Origin: Planctomycetota bacterium | Lineage (GTDB): Bacteria; Planctomycetota; Phycisphaerae; Phycisphaerales; Phycisphaeraceae | Length of the DNA stretch: 6,639 nucleotides | Assembly (NCBI GenBank): GCA_029267795.1 | Contig: JAJUHR010000104.1 | Span: 1 to 6,639, forward strand | Direction of reading: 5' to 3' | Notes under the pieces: model-generated | Databases searched by the model: none | The model's input: only the letters and a program-made list of their open reading frames with translations | Told to the model about the DNA's origin: nothing | In this document: positions 1 through 5,568 of the stretch, piece by piece | How positions within the stretch are numbered: position 1 is the stretch's first letter | Layout of the letters: each line of letters opens with the position of its first letter | Program-made: the position numbers and the translations under genes

Positions 1-549
1 CGCCCCCCACCGGCCCCCCCCCGCCCTCCCCGCCCCGCAGGCCTCCGACCCCCCGGGGGCTACCGGGGGGGCGCCCCACGGCCGCCGGGGGCGCCCGGGG
101 CACCCCGGGGGGAATCCGGGGGAATCAGGTGGATTCGCCGAAACGAGGTCCTTTGTGTTAGCTGTGCCCGGCTTGTACTTCATTATCCCTCATCGTGGTG
201 AATGACATAGTCGACCGCGTGGCGATTGTTATCGGCGACGACGGCTCTTTGGGATGAGAATGATGCTTATGTTCCGATAACCACGTCGGTTGCGAAGGGT
301 GAGGAAGTGTGATAGCTTCTCACCCCCGAATGCATTCGCAGGGCAACGTCGAGGGGGGAGAGCATCACTCATTGAATTCTTGGCACGAAACGCCTTAGGC
401 TTTCACCGGCCTGCAAAAAGCGAGGCTGGAATCCACCTCACTGCGTGTTAGGGGGGCGAGGAGTTATCGGGCGGTCGGCTACCGGTAACCTGCTGGTCGA
501 CGATGGCCGATCTATTATGGATGCTGACGCGTAGGCGCTTTGGGTACCT

Positions 550-590
550 GTGGTGACCTGCGGGGACATCACCGCTTTTCTTGGGTTTTT
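550..590 (+). terminator. Terminator-like hairpin upstream of the lipoprotein gene
   Basis: Bases 550-556 (GTGGTGA) pair with 569-575 (TCACCGC) as a 7-bp stem with one G-T wobble and a 12-base loop. TTTTC, then a second T run, follow at once. It could end an upstream transcript, such as an unrecognised RNA in 200-550, or act as an attenuator in the leader of the gene starting at 627. The stem is modest, so this is a candidate only. Confidence 0.4.
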
Positions 591-615
591 GTTCCACGCA
601 GGGAATTTGAATTGT

Positions 616-619
616 AAGG
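616..619 (+). promoter_or_regulatory. Shine-Dalgarno site for the lipoprotein gene
   Basis: AAGG lies 7 bases before the ATG at 627. With the signal peptide that begins directly at this ATG, it fixes the start. An overlapping reading frame that begins at 620 has no protein-like content and is not used. Confidence 0.5.
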
Positions 620-626
620 TTGAGAT

Positions 627-1634
627 ATGAAATGGGTATTTTTGTTGTTGATAACCTTGGTGACGGCGTTCACCGGGGGGTGCATCATCCAGCAGCCTCA
701 GGCGCAGCCGCGGGAGTCCAAACCCGGATTAGGGATGTGGGTCTGGGAACCCCGGCAGATCGCGGAGGAGGTCGAGCAGGACAAGCTGATCCAGTTCTGC
801 CGGGAGCAGGGGGTCAACCGGCTCTTGGTCCAGGTGCACTTGGTGCCGGGTTCAGTGGAGCGGGGGGCGCCGGCGTTGGAGTATCCGGCCCAGCTTCGCC
901 GGTTGATGATCGTGGCGGCCCTGGAGGGTATCCGGGTCGAGGCGTTGGACGGCAGCCCGGAGATGGCCAAGGCGCAGAACCGCGCCAATGTCTTGGCGGT
1001 GCTTGAGGCGGTGCTGGCGTTTAATCGTACCCTGCCGGTGAAGTCGCGGTTCGTCGGGGTGCACTACGACATCGAACCCTATCTGCTGGCCGACTGGAAC
1101 ACGGACCAACGGGAGGCGTTGATGCGCGACAATCTGGTGCTCATGGCGCTGGTGCGCGAAAGGCTGCGCAACGAAAGCCCCTCGATGTCGCTGGGCGCCA
1201 GCATCCCGTTCTGGTACGACGAGAAAGACAACCTTGGGAACAGCTATACCCTTGAATTCCAGGGCCAAACCAAGAACTTTCATCAGCACTTGCAGGACCT
1301 GACGGACTACGTGGCCGTGATGGCGTACCGCAAGAACGCGCTGGGGGAAAACTCGATCACGCACCACGTTCAGTCGGAGGTGGCCTACGCTGACCAGATC
1401 GGCAGGGGTGTGTTCGTCGGGATGGAGACCAATCGCCTAGCGGAGACCCCCGATATCACCTTCTATGGGGTCAGCCCCGAATACTTCTGGTCGGAAAAAC
1501 GACTGGTCGATCAGACCATGGGCGGCCGACCCGGCTACGCGGGTGTGTTTGTGCACAGCTACGAAGGGTTCGTGAGGCTGGTCGAGAAGCCCATCGTCCG
1601 CGTTGACCAAATAGGCCCGAGCGCCACGGATTAA
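627..1634 (+). CDS. Predicted lipoprotein with GH18-like TIM-barrel fold, function unknown
   Basis: The 335-residue protein begins with a short signal peptide: a Lys, then a hydrophobic run at residues 3-15, then T-G-G-C with Cys19 as the probable lipidated residue. The lipobox is slightly off consensus, having Thr at -3. The mature part reads like one TIM barrel. A first strand GLGMWVWEP (34-42) is followed by LLVQVHL (66-72), VGVHYDIEPY (143-152), LGASIPFWYDE (189-199), DYVAVMAYR (227-235), VFVGMETN (262-269) and a last strand AGVFVHSYEGF (305-315). The D-I-E of strand 4 (Asp148, Glu150) and the M-A-Y-R strand resemble the catalytic strand and the Met-Tyr strand of GH18 glycosidases, so a role in cutting or binding an amino-sugar glycan in the envelope is plausible. 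That is inferred from motifs, and the full DxxDxDxE motif of true chitinases is not present. I recall similar unnamed proteins in other bacteria but no characterised member. It stands alone, with a terminator candidate at its end. Confidence 0.85.
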   Translation: MKWVFLLLITLVTAFTGGCIIQQPQAQPRESKPGLGMWVWEPRQIAEEVEQDKLIQFCREQGVNRLLVQVHLVPGSVERGAPALEYPAQLRRLMIVAALEGIRVEALDGSPEMAKAQNRANVLAVLEAVLAFNRTLPVKSRFVGVHYDIEPYLLADWNTDQREALMRDNLVLMALVRERLRNESPSMSLGASIPFWYDEKDNLGNSYTLEFQGQTKNFHQHLQDLTDYVAVMAYRKNALGENSITHHVQSEVAYADQIGRGVFVGMETNRLAETPDITFYGVSPEYFWSEKRLVDQTMGGRPGYAGVFVHSYEGFVRLVEKPIVRVDQIGPSATD

Positions 1635-1650
1635 AGGGCGTTTTTCGTTT
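1620..1650 (+). terminator. Candidate intrinsic terminator overlapping the lipoprotein stop codon
   Basis: Bases 1620-1625 (AGCGCC) can pair with 1637-1642 (GGCGTT), giving 6 bp with one wobble around an 11-base loop that contains the TAA stop at 1632-1634. TTTCGTTT follows. Position and T tract fit a transcript end for the lipoprotein gene, but the stem is short. Confidence 0.4.
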
Positions 1651-1677
1651 GGTGTCGAGTGACGGGGCTTCGGGGTG

Positions 1678-1706
1678 GCTGTGGTGGAGCGAAGCGACAC
1701 CACAGC
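1678..1706. repeat. Short GC hairpin, member of a degenerate dispersed hairpin family
   Basis: GCTGTGGTG (1678-1686) and CACCACAGC (1698-1706) are a perfect 9-bp inverted repeat around the 11-base loop GAGCGAAGCGA. It lies in non-coding sequence after the lipoprotein gene, 16 bases from a second hairpin of similar size. The GCG-rich loop resembles the hairpins in 3242-3600. Confidence 0.6.
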
Positions 1707-1722
1707 GAAAACCGGGGGTTCC

Positions 1723-1745
1723 GGGGCATCGCTACGCTCTGCCCC
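1723..1745. repeat. Short GC hairpin, second copy in the 1635-2015 gap
   Basis: GGGGCA (1723-1728) pairs perfectly with TGCCCC (1740-1745) around an 11-base loop that reads TCGCTACGCTC. The sequence and the flanking CAGCCACCC closely match the hairpin at 3493-3516 with its flank CAGGCACCC, so the two are probably copies of one repeat unit. Confidence 0.6.
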
Positions 1746-1850
1746 AGCCACCCACCGTCGTTGGTCGTTCGGGCGCAGCATGTCTTCGATTGGGGGGTGT
1801 TGACGATCCCCCTACACAAACCATGAGCCGCGTGGGGTGCGAGATACTAA

Positions 1851-1878
1851 AAGCCCATGGAGTGCACTCCATGGGTTT
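1851..1878. repeat. Perfect 22-base palindrome, bidirectional terminator or operator
   Basis: Bases 1854-1875 are an exact palindrome, arm CCCATGGAGTG, and the pairing extends through flanking A-A-G and T-T-T to 28 bases. As RNA it would fold on either strand. On the plus strand TTTCGAAGTTTTATAG follows and on the minus strand CTTTTAG, so weak bidirectional termination is possible. A dimeric DNA-binding regulator site is equally possible, since it lies about 170 bases upstream of the diguanylate cyclase gene. Confidence 0.55.
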
Positions 1879-1891
1879 CGAAGTTTTATAG

Positions 1892-1972
1892 CCGCACACG
1901 ATGTTGATCAGGTGGTCTTAGGCTCGCAAAGCCGATTTTTCGGGATCCAATGAATCTGATTGTGCGGTTTTT
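1892..1972 (+). promoter_or_regulatory. Structured leader element upstream of the diguanylate cyclase gene
   Basis: CCGCACA (1892-1898) pairs perfectly with TGTGCGG (1961-1967), and ATCAG (1907-1911) pairs with CTGAT (1956-1960), which is directly adjacent on the 3' side. Together they make a long stem with an 8-base one-sided bulge. Inside, two mutually exclusive small hairpins share bases: GGCT/AGCC (1921-1924/1930-1933) and CCGA/TCGG (1932-1935/1940-1943). TTTTT follows the outer stem. This could be a terminator with a complex head, a small RNA, or a regulatory leader. It matches no riboswitch class I can name. Confidence 0.35.
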
Positions 1973-1980
1973 GATGTGCC

Positions 1981-2003
1981 GCCGGCAATCTCCGGCTTTT
2001 TTT
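1981..2003 (+). terminator. Strong intrinsic terminator just before the diguanylate cyclase gene
   Basis: GCCGG (1981-1985) pairs with CCGGC (1992-1996) around the loop CAATCT, followed by seven T residues at 1997-2003. This is a textbook rho-independent terminator on the plus strand. It lies 12 bases before the earliest possible start (TTG 2016) and 45 before the ATG at 2049. Either a promoter sits in the short space after it, or transcription of the downstream gene depends on readthrough. Confidence 0.75.
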
Positions 2004-2048
2004 ATCCGATAGTAATTGTGGCAGTTATGTGAGAATTTATCTGGCCCA

Positions 2049-3188
2049 ATGGGGGGTCGCCACGTGGCCTTGACGTTCCATGAGCAAGAGGACCCGTCGA
2101 CCGATTCACCCGAGCCTTCGGTTCGGCAGGCCGGTCAGAGTCTGTGTGAGCTATTCCGGGTCGGCCTGGAGGAGATCCGCACCCGCAAAGCGTTTTTGAA
2201 TTTCACGGAGCAGGACGAAACCAACCTCGCCAAGATCGGCGACCTGCTGGAACGGGAAGCCGAGGGGGTCATCGACGATTTTTACGAGCACTTGAAACGG
2301 TTCGAGCCGTTGCGGCGCTTCCTTCGCGATGATCAGAGCATCGCGTACCTCAAACAAACCCAGAAGCAATACCTGCACACTCTGGGGCGCCTCTGGGACC
2401 GCTCGGAGTACTTCGAGAACCGGTTGCGGATCGGCATGACCCACGAGCAGGTCGGCCTGGACCAGAAGTGGTGCCTGGGCGGTTACGCGGTCATGTTTGA
2501 GATCATCTCCCGCCGCATCGTGCGCCAATATGCCGACAGGCCTCAGGAGGCCGCTGGCTTGATGGTCACCCTGCAGAAGATCCTGTCGTTGGATTCGTCG
2601 CTGATGGTCGAGACCTACTACCGCGCGACGGTGCAGCGCCTCGAGGCCACGCTGCAGGAACTCGGCGACACGCAGCGCCGGTTAGAGGAGCACTCGCGGC
2701 TGGACAGCCTGACCCGTGTGTACAACCGAAAGTATCTGATGGAATCGTTGGAGATGGAGCTGTGCCGCAGTCAGCGGTACGGGCATCCGTTTACGTTGCT
2801 CCTGTTGGACGTGGACTACTTCAAAGAGATCAACGATCGATACGGGCACGTGGTGGGGGATTTTGTTCTGCAGGAGATCATCCGTCTAGCCCGAAGCGTG
2901 CTGCGGCCGACGGACATCCTTGGGCGGTACGGCGGCGAGGAATTCATCGTCGGGCTGGTGGAAAACGGGCTGGCGCCGGGTCAGCGTGTGGCCGAGCGGA
3001 TCCGTCTGAAGATCGCGCTGACTCCGCTGGAGTACGAGAAGCACCGATTGTCGGTGACGGTGAGCATTGGTGTCGCGACCAAGCAGAGCGATGATGAGTC
3101 GATCGAATCCTTGATTCGGCGGGCTGATCAGGCGATGTATCGGGCGAAAACGGTCGGGCGCAACCGCGTGTGTTTGAGTGCGGCGTAG
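2049..3188 (+). CDS. Globin-coupled sensor diguanylate cyclase (GGDEF)
   Basis: Predicted cytoplasmic enzyme that makes c-di-GMP from two GTP under control of a haem-bound ligand, probably O2. Numbering here is from a possible TTG start at 2016 (390 residues). I prefer ATG 2049 (379 residues). GTG 2064, after a GGGGGT run, is another option, and no start has a clear ribosome site. Residues 20-45 look disordered. A sensor globin (about 45-203) follows, with the probable proximal haem His143 in the MTHEQVGL motif, a HemAT-like helix pattern, and Tyr90 in DDFY as the likely distal residue. A short helix (204-228) leads into the GGDEF domain: entry motif LDSLTRVYNR (229-238), metal site DVD (265-267), guanine-contact residues Asn273 and Asp282, active-site GGEEF (306-310) and I-site R297-P-T-D300, so product inhibition is likely. 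No membrane segment or EAL domain is seen. The helical middle domain common between globin and GGDEF in DosC-type proteins seems to be missing. Confidence 0.93.
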   Translation: MGGRHVALTFHEQEDPSTDSPEPSVRQAGQSLCELFRVGLEEIRTRKAFLNFTEQDETNLAKIGDLLEREAEGVIDDFYEHLKRFEPLRRFLRDDQSIAYLKQTQKQYLHTLGRLWDRSEYFENRLRIGMTHEQVGLDQKWCLGGYAVMFEIISRRIVRQYADRPQEAAGLMVTLQKILSLDSSLMVETYYRATVQRLEATLQELGDTQRRLEEHSRLDSLTRVYNRKYLMESLEMELCRSQRYGHPFTLLLLDVDYFKEINDRYGHVVGDFVLQEIIRLARSVLRPTDILGRYGGEEFIVGLVENGLAPGQRVAERIRLKIALTPLEYEKHRLSVTVSIGVATKQSDDESIESLIRRADQAMYRAKTVGRNRVCLSAA

Positions 3189-3241
3189 GGCCTGCGGCTG
3201 CGGCGGGCCAAAGGCCAGTTCTACAAATCGTGCCTCGCATT

Positions 3242-3267
3242 GGCGGGTCCGCTGCGCTTGATTCGCC
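3242..3267. repeat. Degenerate GC hairpin repeat with CGCTGCGCTT loop
   Basis: GGCGGGTC (3242-3249) pairs with GATTCGCC (3260-3267), 8 bp with two G-T wobbles, around the loop CGCTGCGCTT, and is followed by CTACG. The same ten-base loop sequence recurs at 3500-3509. It lies in the convergent gap between the diguanylate cyclase gene and accA. Confidence 0.55.
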
Positions 3268-3275
3268 CTACGAAT

Positions 3276-3296
3276 GGTGCGCACAGCGCAGTCACC
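3276..3296. repeat. Degenerate GC hairpin repeat
   Basis: GGTG (3276-3279) and CACC (3293-3296) enclose GCGC-ACA-GCGC-like pairing. The unit starts TGGTGCGC, as do two further units near 3460 and 3570. It is weak alone and is listed because it belongs to the tandem series in this gap. Confidence 0.4.
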
Positions 3297-3387
3297 CGGG
3301 CGCCACGCAGCAGGCCGAACCGAAGGTGAGGCTGCTGTGGGCATGAGAACCCTGCTCAAGCAAAGCCGCGAGGGATCACAAAAACAG

Positions 3388-3431
3388 CACACAGCACCCT
3401 CCGTCCCTGCGGGCCTTCGAGGTGCTGTGTG
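3388..3431 (-). terminator. Long hairpin with T tract on the minus strand, candidate accA terminator
   Basis: CACACAGCACC (3388-3398) and GGTGCTGTGTG (3421-3431) are exact 11-base complements, with two more pairs possible past a bulged C. Read on the minus strand, the stem is followed by CTG and then TTTTT (complement of 3380-3384). It lies about 175 bases beyond the accA stop and would end minus-strand transcripts. The loop is long (about 20 bases), so efficiency is uncertain. It may also shield the convergent plus-strand gene. Confidence 0.5.
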
Positions 3432-3459
3432 GCACCCGGCCACCTGCCTTGCGAGTCGG

Positions 3460-3537
3460 TGGTGCGCCCAGCGCATCCTACGGCTACGGAACTGGGGCAC
3501 GCTGCGCTTAGCCCCAGGCACCCAAGCGTGGGTTGCC
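3460..3537. repeat. Cluster of three adjacent GC hairpins of the dispersed family
   Basis: Three stems follow each other. The first, near 3462-3479, pairs GGTGCGC with GCGCATCC, with a bulge, and is followed by TACGG. The second pairs TGGGGC (3493-3498) with GCCCCA (3511-3516) around ACGCTGCGCTTA. The third pairs GGCACCCA (3517-3524) with TGGGTTGCC (3529-3537), with one bulged T. The second closely matches the hairpin at 1723-1745. A further TGGTGCGCGCTGCGC unit lies near 3572-3588. The stretch is non-coding and its reading frames give only low-complexity shadows. Confidence 0.55.
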
Positions 3538-3605
3538 AGAACGAGATGTCCGGGCGGGCCGGGGCCTGCGGGTGGTGCGCGCTGCGCGGGGGTGGGGAAC
3601 CCAGG

Positions 3606-4586
3606 TTAATGCGGGGCCACTTCGCCGATGTGGCGGAGTCGTTCGAAGCGTTTGGCGATCAGGTTGTCGATCTTGAAGCGTTTGAGGTCGCGCAGGGCGT
3701 TGGTGAGCCACTTCTCCAGGTTTTGCGTGGCGATGGCGGGGTCGCGATGAGCGCCGCCGACGGGCTCTTCGATCACTTCGTCGATCGTGCCGAGCTGGAG
3801 GTTATCGGCGGCGGTGAGCTTGAGGGACTCGGCGGCCTTTTCGGCGGCGTCGCCGCTCTTCCAGAGGATTGCGGCGCAGCCCTCGGGGCTGATGACGCTG
3901 TACCAGGCGTACTGCATCATGCCGATGCGGTCGGCCACGGCGATGCCCAGCGCGCCGCCGGAGCCGCCTTCGCCGATGATGGCGGAGACGATCGGGACGC
4001 GGAGGCGGCTCATCTCGCGGAGGTTCAGGGCGATGGCCTGGGCCTGGCCGCGCTCCTCGGCGCCGATGCCCGGGTAGGCGCCGGGGGTGTCGACGAGCGT
4101 GACCACCGGCAGGGCGAACTTTTCGGCGAGCCTCATCCTGAGCAGGGCTTTGCGGTACCCCTCGGGGTGGGCGCAGCCGAAGTGGCAGGCGATGCGTTCC
4201 TTGGTGTCTTTGCCCTTGTGGTGGGCGATGAGCATGCATTTGTGGGAGCCGACGCGTCCCAGGCCGGTGATGATCGCCGGGTCGTCGCCGAAGTGTCGGT
4301 CGCCGTGGAGCTCGGTGAAATCCTTGATGACGGCGCGGATGTGGTCGATGGCTTGGGGTCGGCCGGGGTGGCGTGCGACCTTGACGGTGTCCCAAGGGCC
4401 GAGCTTGGCGTAGATTTTTTTGAGCATCTTGTCGTGGTTCTGGCGGAGCTTGCGGACTTCGTCAGCCAGGTCGGGTCGGCTGAGGCTGGCCTGGGATTCG
4501 AACTCGGCGATCTGGCGTTCCAATTGCAGCAGGGGGCGCTCGAAGTCCAGTTCGTAGGTGCCGGCGTAGGAGTTGACGGTGGTCAT
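3606..4586 (-). CDS. accA: Acetyl-CoA carboxylase carboxyltransferase subunit alpha
   Basis: The 326-residue protein matches AccA along its whole length (E. coli AccA is about 319). With AccD it forms the carboxyltransferase that moves CO2 from biotin-BCCP to acetyl-CoA, giving malonyl-CoA for fatty acid synthesis in the cytoplasm. The N-terminal helical part (residues 12-65) begins with LDFERPLLQLERQI. The crotonase-like core has ELHGDRHFGDD (92-102), DTPGAYPGIGAEERGQ (166-181), the oxyanion-type glycines GEGGSGGALG (205-214) and SPEGCAAILWKS (233-244), followed by EEPVGGAHRDP (273-283). All key segments are intact. The frame stays open 72 codons upstream of the ATG at 4586, but that part is Pro/Ala/Arg-rich and overlaps the divergent tyrA gene, so it is excluded. 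The ribosome site is weak: GGAA about 12 bases before the ATG. accD is not in the window. The gene is divergent from tyrA and convergent with the diguanylate cyclase gene. Confidence 0.97.
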   Translation of the reverse strand: MTTVNSYAGTYELDFERPLLQLERQIAEFESQASLSRPDLADEVRKLRQNHDKMLKKIYAKLGPWDTVKVARHPGRPQAIDHIRAVIKDFTELHGDRHFGDDPAIITGLGRVGSHKCMLIAHHKGKDTKERIACHFGCAHPEGYRKALLRMRLAEKFALPVVTLVDTPGAYPGIGAEERGQAQAIALNLREMSRLRVPIVSAIIGEGGSGGALGIAVADRIGMMQYAWYSVISPEGCAAILWKSGDAAEKAAESLKLTAADNLQLGTIDEVIEEPVGGAHRDPAIATQNLEKWLTNALRDLKRFKIDNLIAKRFERLRHIGEVAPH

Positions 4587-4644
4587 GGGGGGTGGTTCCG
4601 CGGGAGGGGGAGCCGCATCGCTGTGGGCGGCGGTCGAAATTGTT

Positions 4645-4673
4645 ATTGTACTGTCGGCCTTTTCGGACGGAAA
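4645..4673 (-). promoter_or_regulatory. Candidate sigma70-type promoter for accA
   Basis: On the minus strand, TACAAT (4645-4650) matches the -10 consensus at five of six bases. A 17-base spacer separates it from TTTCCG (4668-4673), a weak -35 with three matches. This would give a leader of about 50 bases before accA. It is the AT-richest spot in the 92-base divergent gap. A weak plus-strand -35 (TTGTTA, 4640-4645) overlaps it, but no good -10 follows for tyrA. Confidence 0.4.
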
Positions 4674-4678
4674 AAATA

Positions 4679-5557
4679 GTGCTGGACGTCCAACAGGTGG
4701 CGATCGTGGGGACAGGGTTGCTGGGCGGCAGCATCGGGCTGGCGCTGCGTGCCGCCGGATTCCGCGGTCGGATTGTAGGCGTCGGGCGGCGGCGGGAGCC
4801 ACTGGCGCGGGCGATGGAGCTGGGTTGCGTCGACGCGGTCACTCAGGACGTGGGAGAAGCGGCGCGGGGCAGCGGGCTGGTCGTGCTCGCGACGCCGCTG
4901 CGCAGCTTTAAGGCGTTGCTGGCTGAGTTGGCGGGGCACGATCACCCTGGGCTGTACGTCACGGACGTGGGGTCGACCAAGCAGCAGGTGTGTGCCGAGG
5001 CGCAGCGTCTGCTGCCCCACCCGGAGCGGTTCGTTGGATCGCACCCGATGGCGGGCAGCGAGCGGCAGGGGCCCGAGGCGGCGAGGCCGGATCTGCTCCG
5101 GGGTAAGCCTTGTGTCGTCACGCCTGGTCCGGGGTCTGCGGCGCAGGCGGTGCGGGTGGTGCGGTCGCTGTGGGAGACGTTGGGCATGAGGCTGATCGAG
5201 ATGGACCCGGCGGAGCACGATCGTCGGGTGGCTGCGGTGAGCCACCTGCCCCACGCTGCGGCGGTGAGCCTGGTGTTGGCGGCCGATCGGTTGGGCGGGA
5301 TGGAGATCGCGTCGACGGGCTTCGGCGACAGCACGCGCGTGGCCAGCGGCGACCCCTCGGTGTGGGCGGACGTTTTTATGACCAACCGCGAGGCGGTGGC
5401 TGCGGCGATCGACCGGTTCATCCAGGAGTTGTCACGCTTCCGCGAGGCGGTGGCGGCGGGGCGCGAGGACCAGGTGTTCGATCTTCTGCAGCGGGGCAAG
5501 GCTTTGCGCGACCGGTGGTGGGAAGGGTTTTCGCGGTCAACCGGGCCGTCGGTTTGA
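4679..5557 (+). CDS. tyrA: Prephenate/arogenate dehydrogenase (TyrA family)
   Basis: The 292-residue enzyme oxidatively decarboxylates prephenate (or arogenate) with NAD(P)+ in tyrosine synthesis. The N-terminal Rossmann fold starts at once with VAIVGTGLLGGSIGLAL (7-23), and YVTDVGSTK (93-101) lies at the domain edge. Substrate-site features are GSHPMAGSERQG (120-131) with its His, the KPCVVTP strand (143-149), and SHLPHAAAVSL (188-198) with the paired His residues. The helical C-terminal dimer domain includes FGDSTRVASGDPSVWADVFM (215-234). There is no fused chorismate mutase, ACT or EPSP synthase domain. The start is taken as GTG 4679, preceded by GGA 8 bases upstream, because the Rossmann strand should begin near the N-terminus. 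An ATG at 4592 in frame would add 29 Arg-rich residues and fill the divergent promoter gap. Residues deciding NAD versus NADP and prephenate versus arogenate cannot be read with certainty. Confidence 0.93.
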   Translation: MLDVQQVAIVGTGLLGGSIGLALRAAGFRGRIVGVGRRREPLARAMELGCVDAVTQDVGEAARGSGLVVLATPLRSFKALLAELAGHDHPGLYVTDVGSTKQQVCAEAQRLLPHPERFVGSHPMAGSERQGPEAARPDLLRGKPCVVTPGPGSAAQAVRVVRSLWETLGMRLIEMDPAEHDRRVAAVSHLPHAAAVSLVLAADRLGGMEIASTGFGDSTRVASGDPSVWADVFMTNREAVAAAIDRFIQELSRFREAVAAGREDQVFDLLQRGKALRDRWWEGFSRSTGPSV

Positions 5558-5568
5558 ATAGGCTGCCT

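Larger units (their letters stand above)
1..626. other. Intergenic region with GC-extreme left edge and several RNA-like hairpins
   Basis: No convincing gene is seen. Bases 1-130 are nearly all C and G, in long C or G runs. All three plus frames stay open from the edge until stops near 160, 199 and 207, and one minus frame is open from an ATG at 183 down to the edge. None gives a recognisable protein (only Pro/Gly/Arg/Ala-rich strings), so a gene tail or head here can be neither shown nor excluded. From about 160 on, composition is ordinary and stops are frequent. Visible structure: an 8-base inverted repeat 228-235/274-281; a hairpin at 297-325 (10 paired bases, one bulged G); a 12-base perfect palindrome at 327-338; a 7-bp hairpin at 406-412/423-429; and a terminator-like stem at 550-575. 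These could belong to a small RNA gene or to leader sequence. I recognise no known RNA family. Confidence 0.5.

Noticed and set aside
297..325. GAGGAAGT considered as the conserved core of RNase P RNA
   Set aside because: The bases after it do not match the RNase P consensus, and they form a simple local hairpin instead.
421..440. GGCTGGAATCC considered as a tRNA T-arm
   Set aside because: No GGTTCRA loop, acceptor stem or anticodon arm can be built around it.
1649..1891. Possible small gene of 80 codons after the lipoprotein gene
   Set aside because: It runs through two perfect hairpins and the 22-base palindrome, and its codon content is not protein-like.
1918..1950. Possible c-di-GMP-I (GEMM) riboswitch, prompted by CGCAAAGCC at 1925-1933 upstream of a GGDEF gene
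   Set aside because: Only this short string agrees. The GCAAACC segment, the P1b hairpin before it and the second helix with its tetraloop receptor are not found.
3429..4679. A 416-codon plus-strand open frame across accA
   Set aside because: It is antisense to accA, which matches its family from end to end. The translation is low-complexity Gly/Ala/Asp/Val with no motif.
5110..5568. Upstream in-frame extension of proC inside tyrA
   Set aside because: The added residues are Gly/Arg-rich shadow of tyrA. The Rossmann motif of ProC should begin within a few residues of the start, as it does from ATG 5569.
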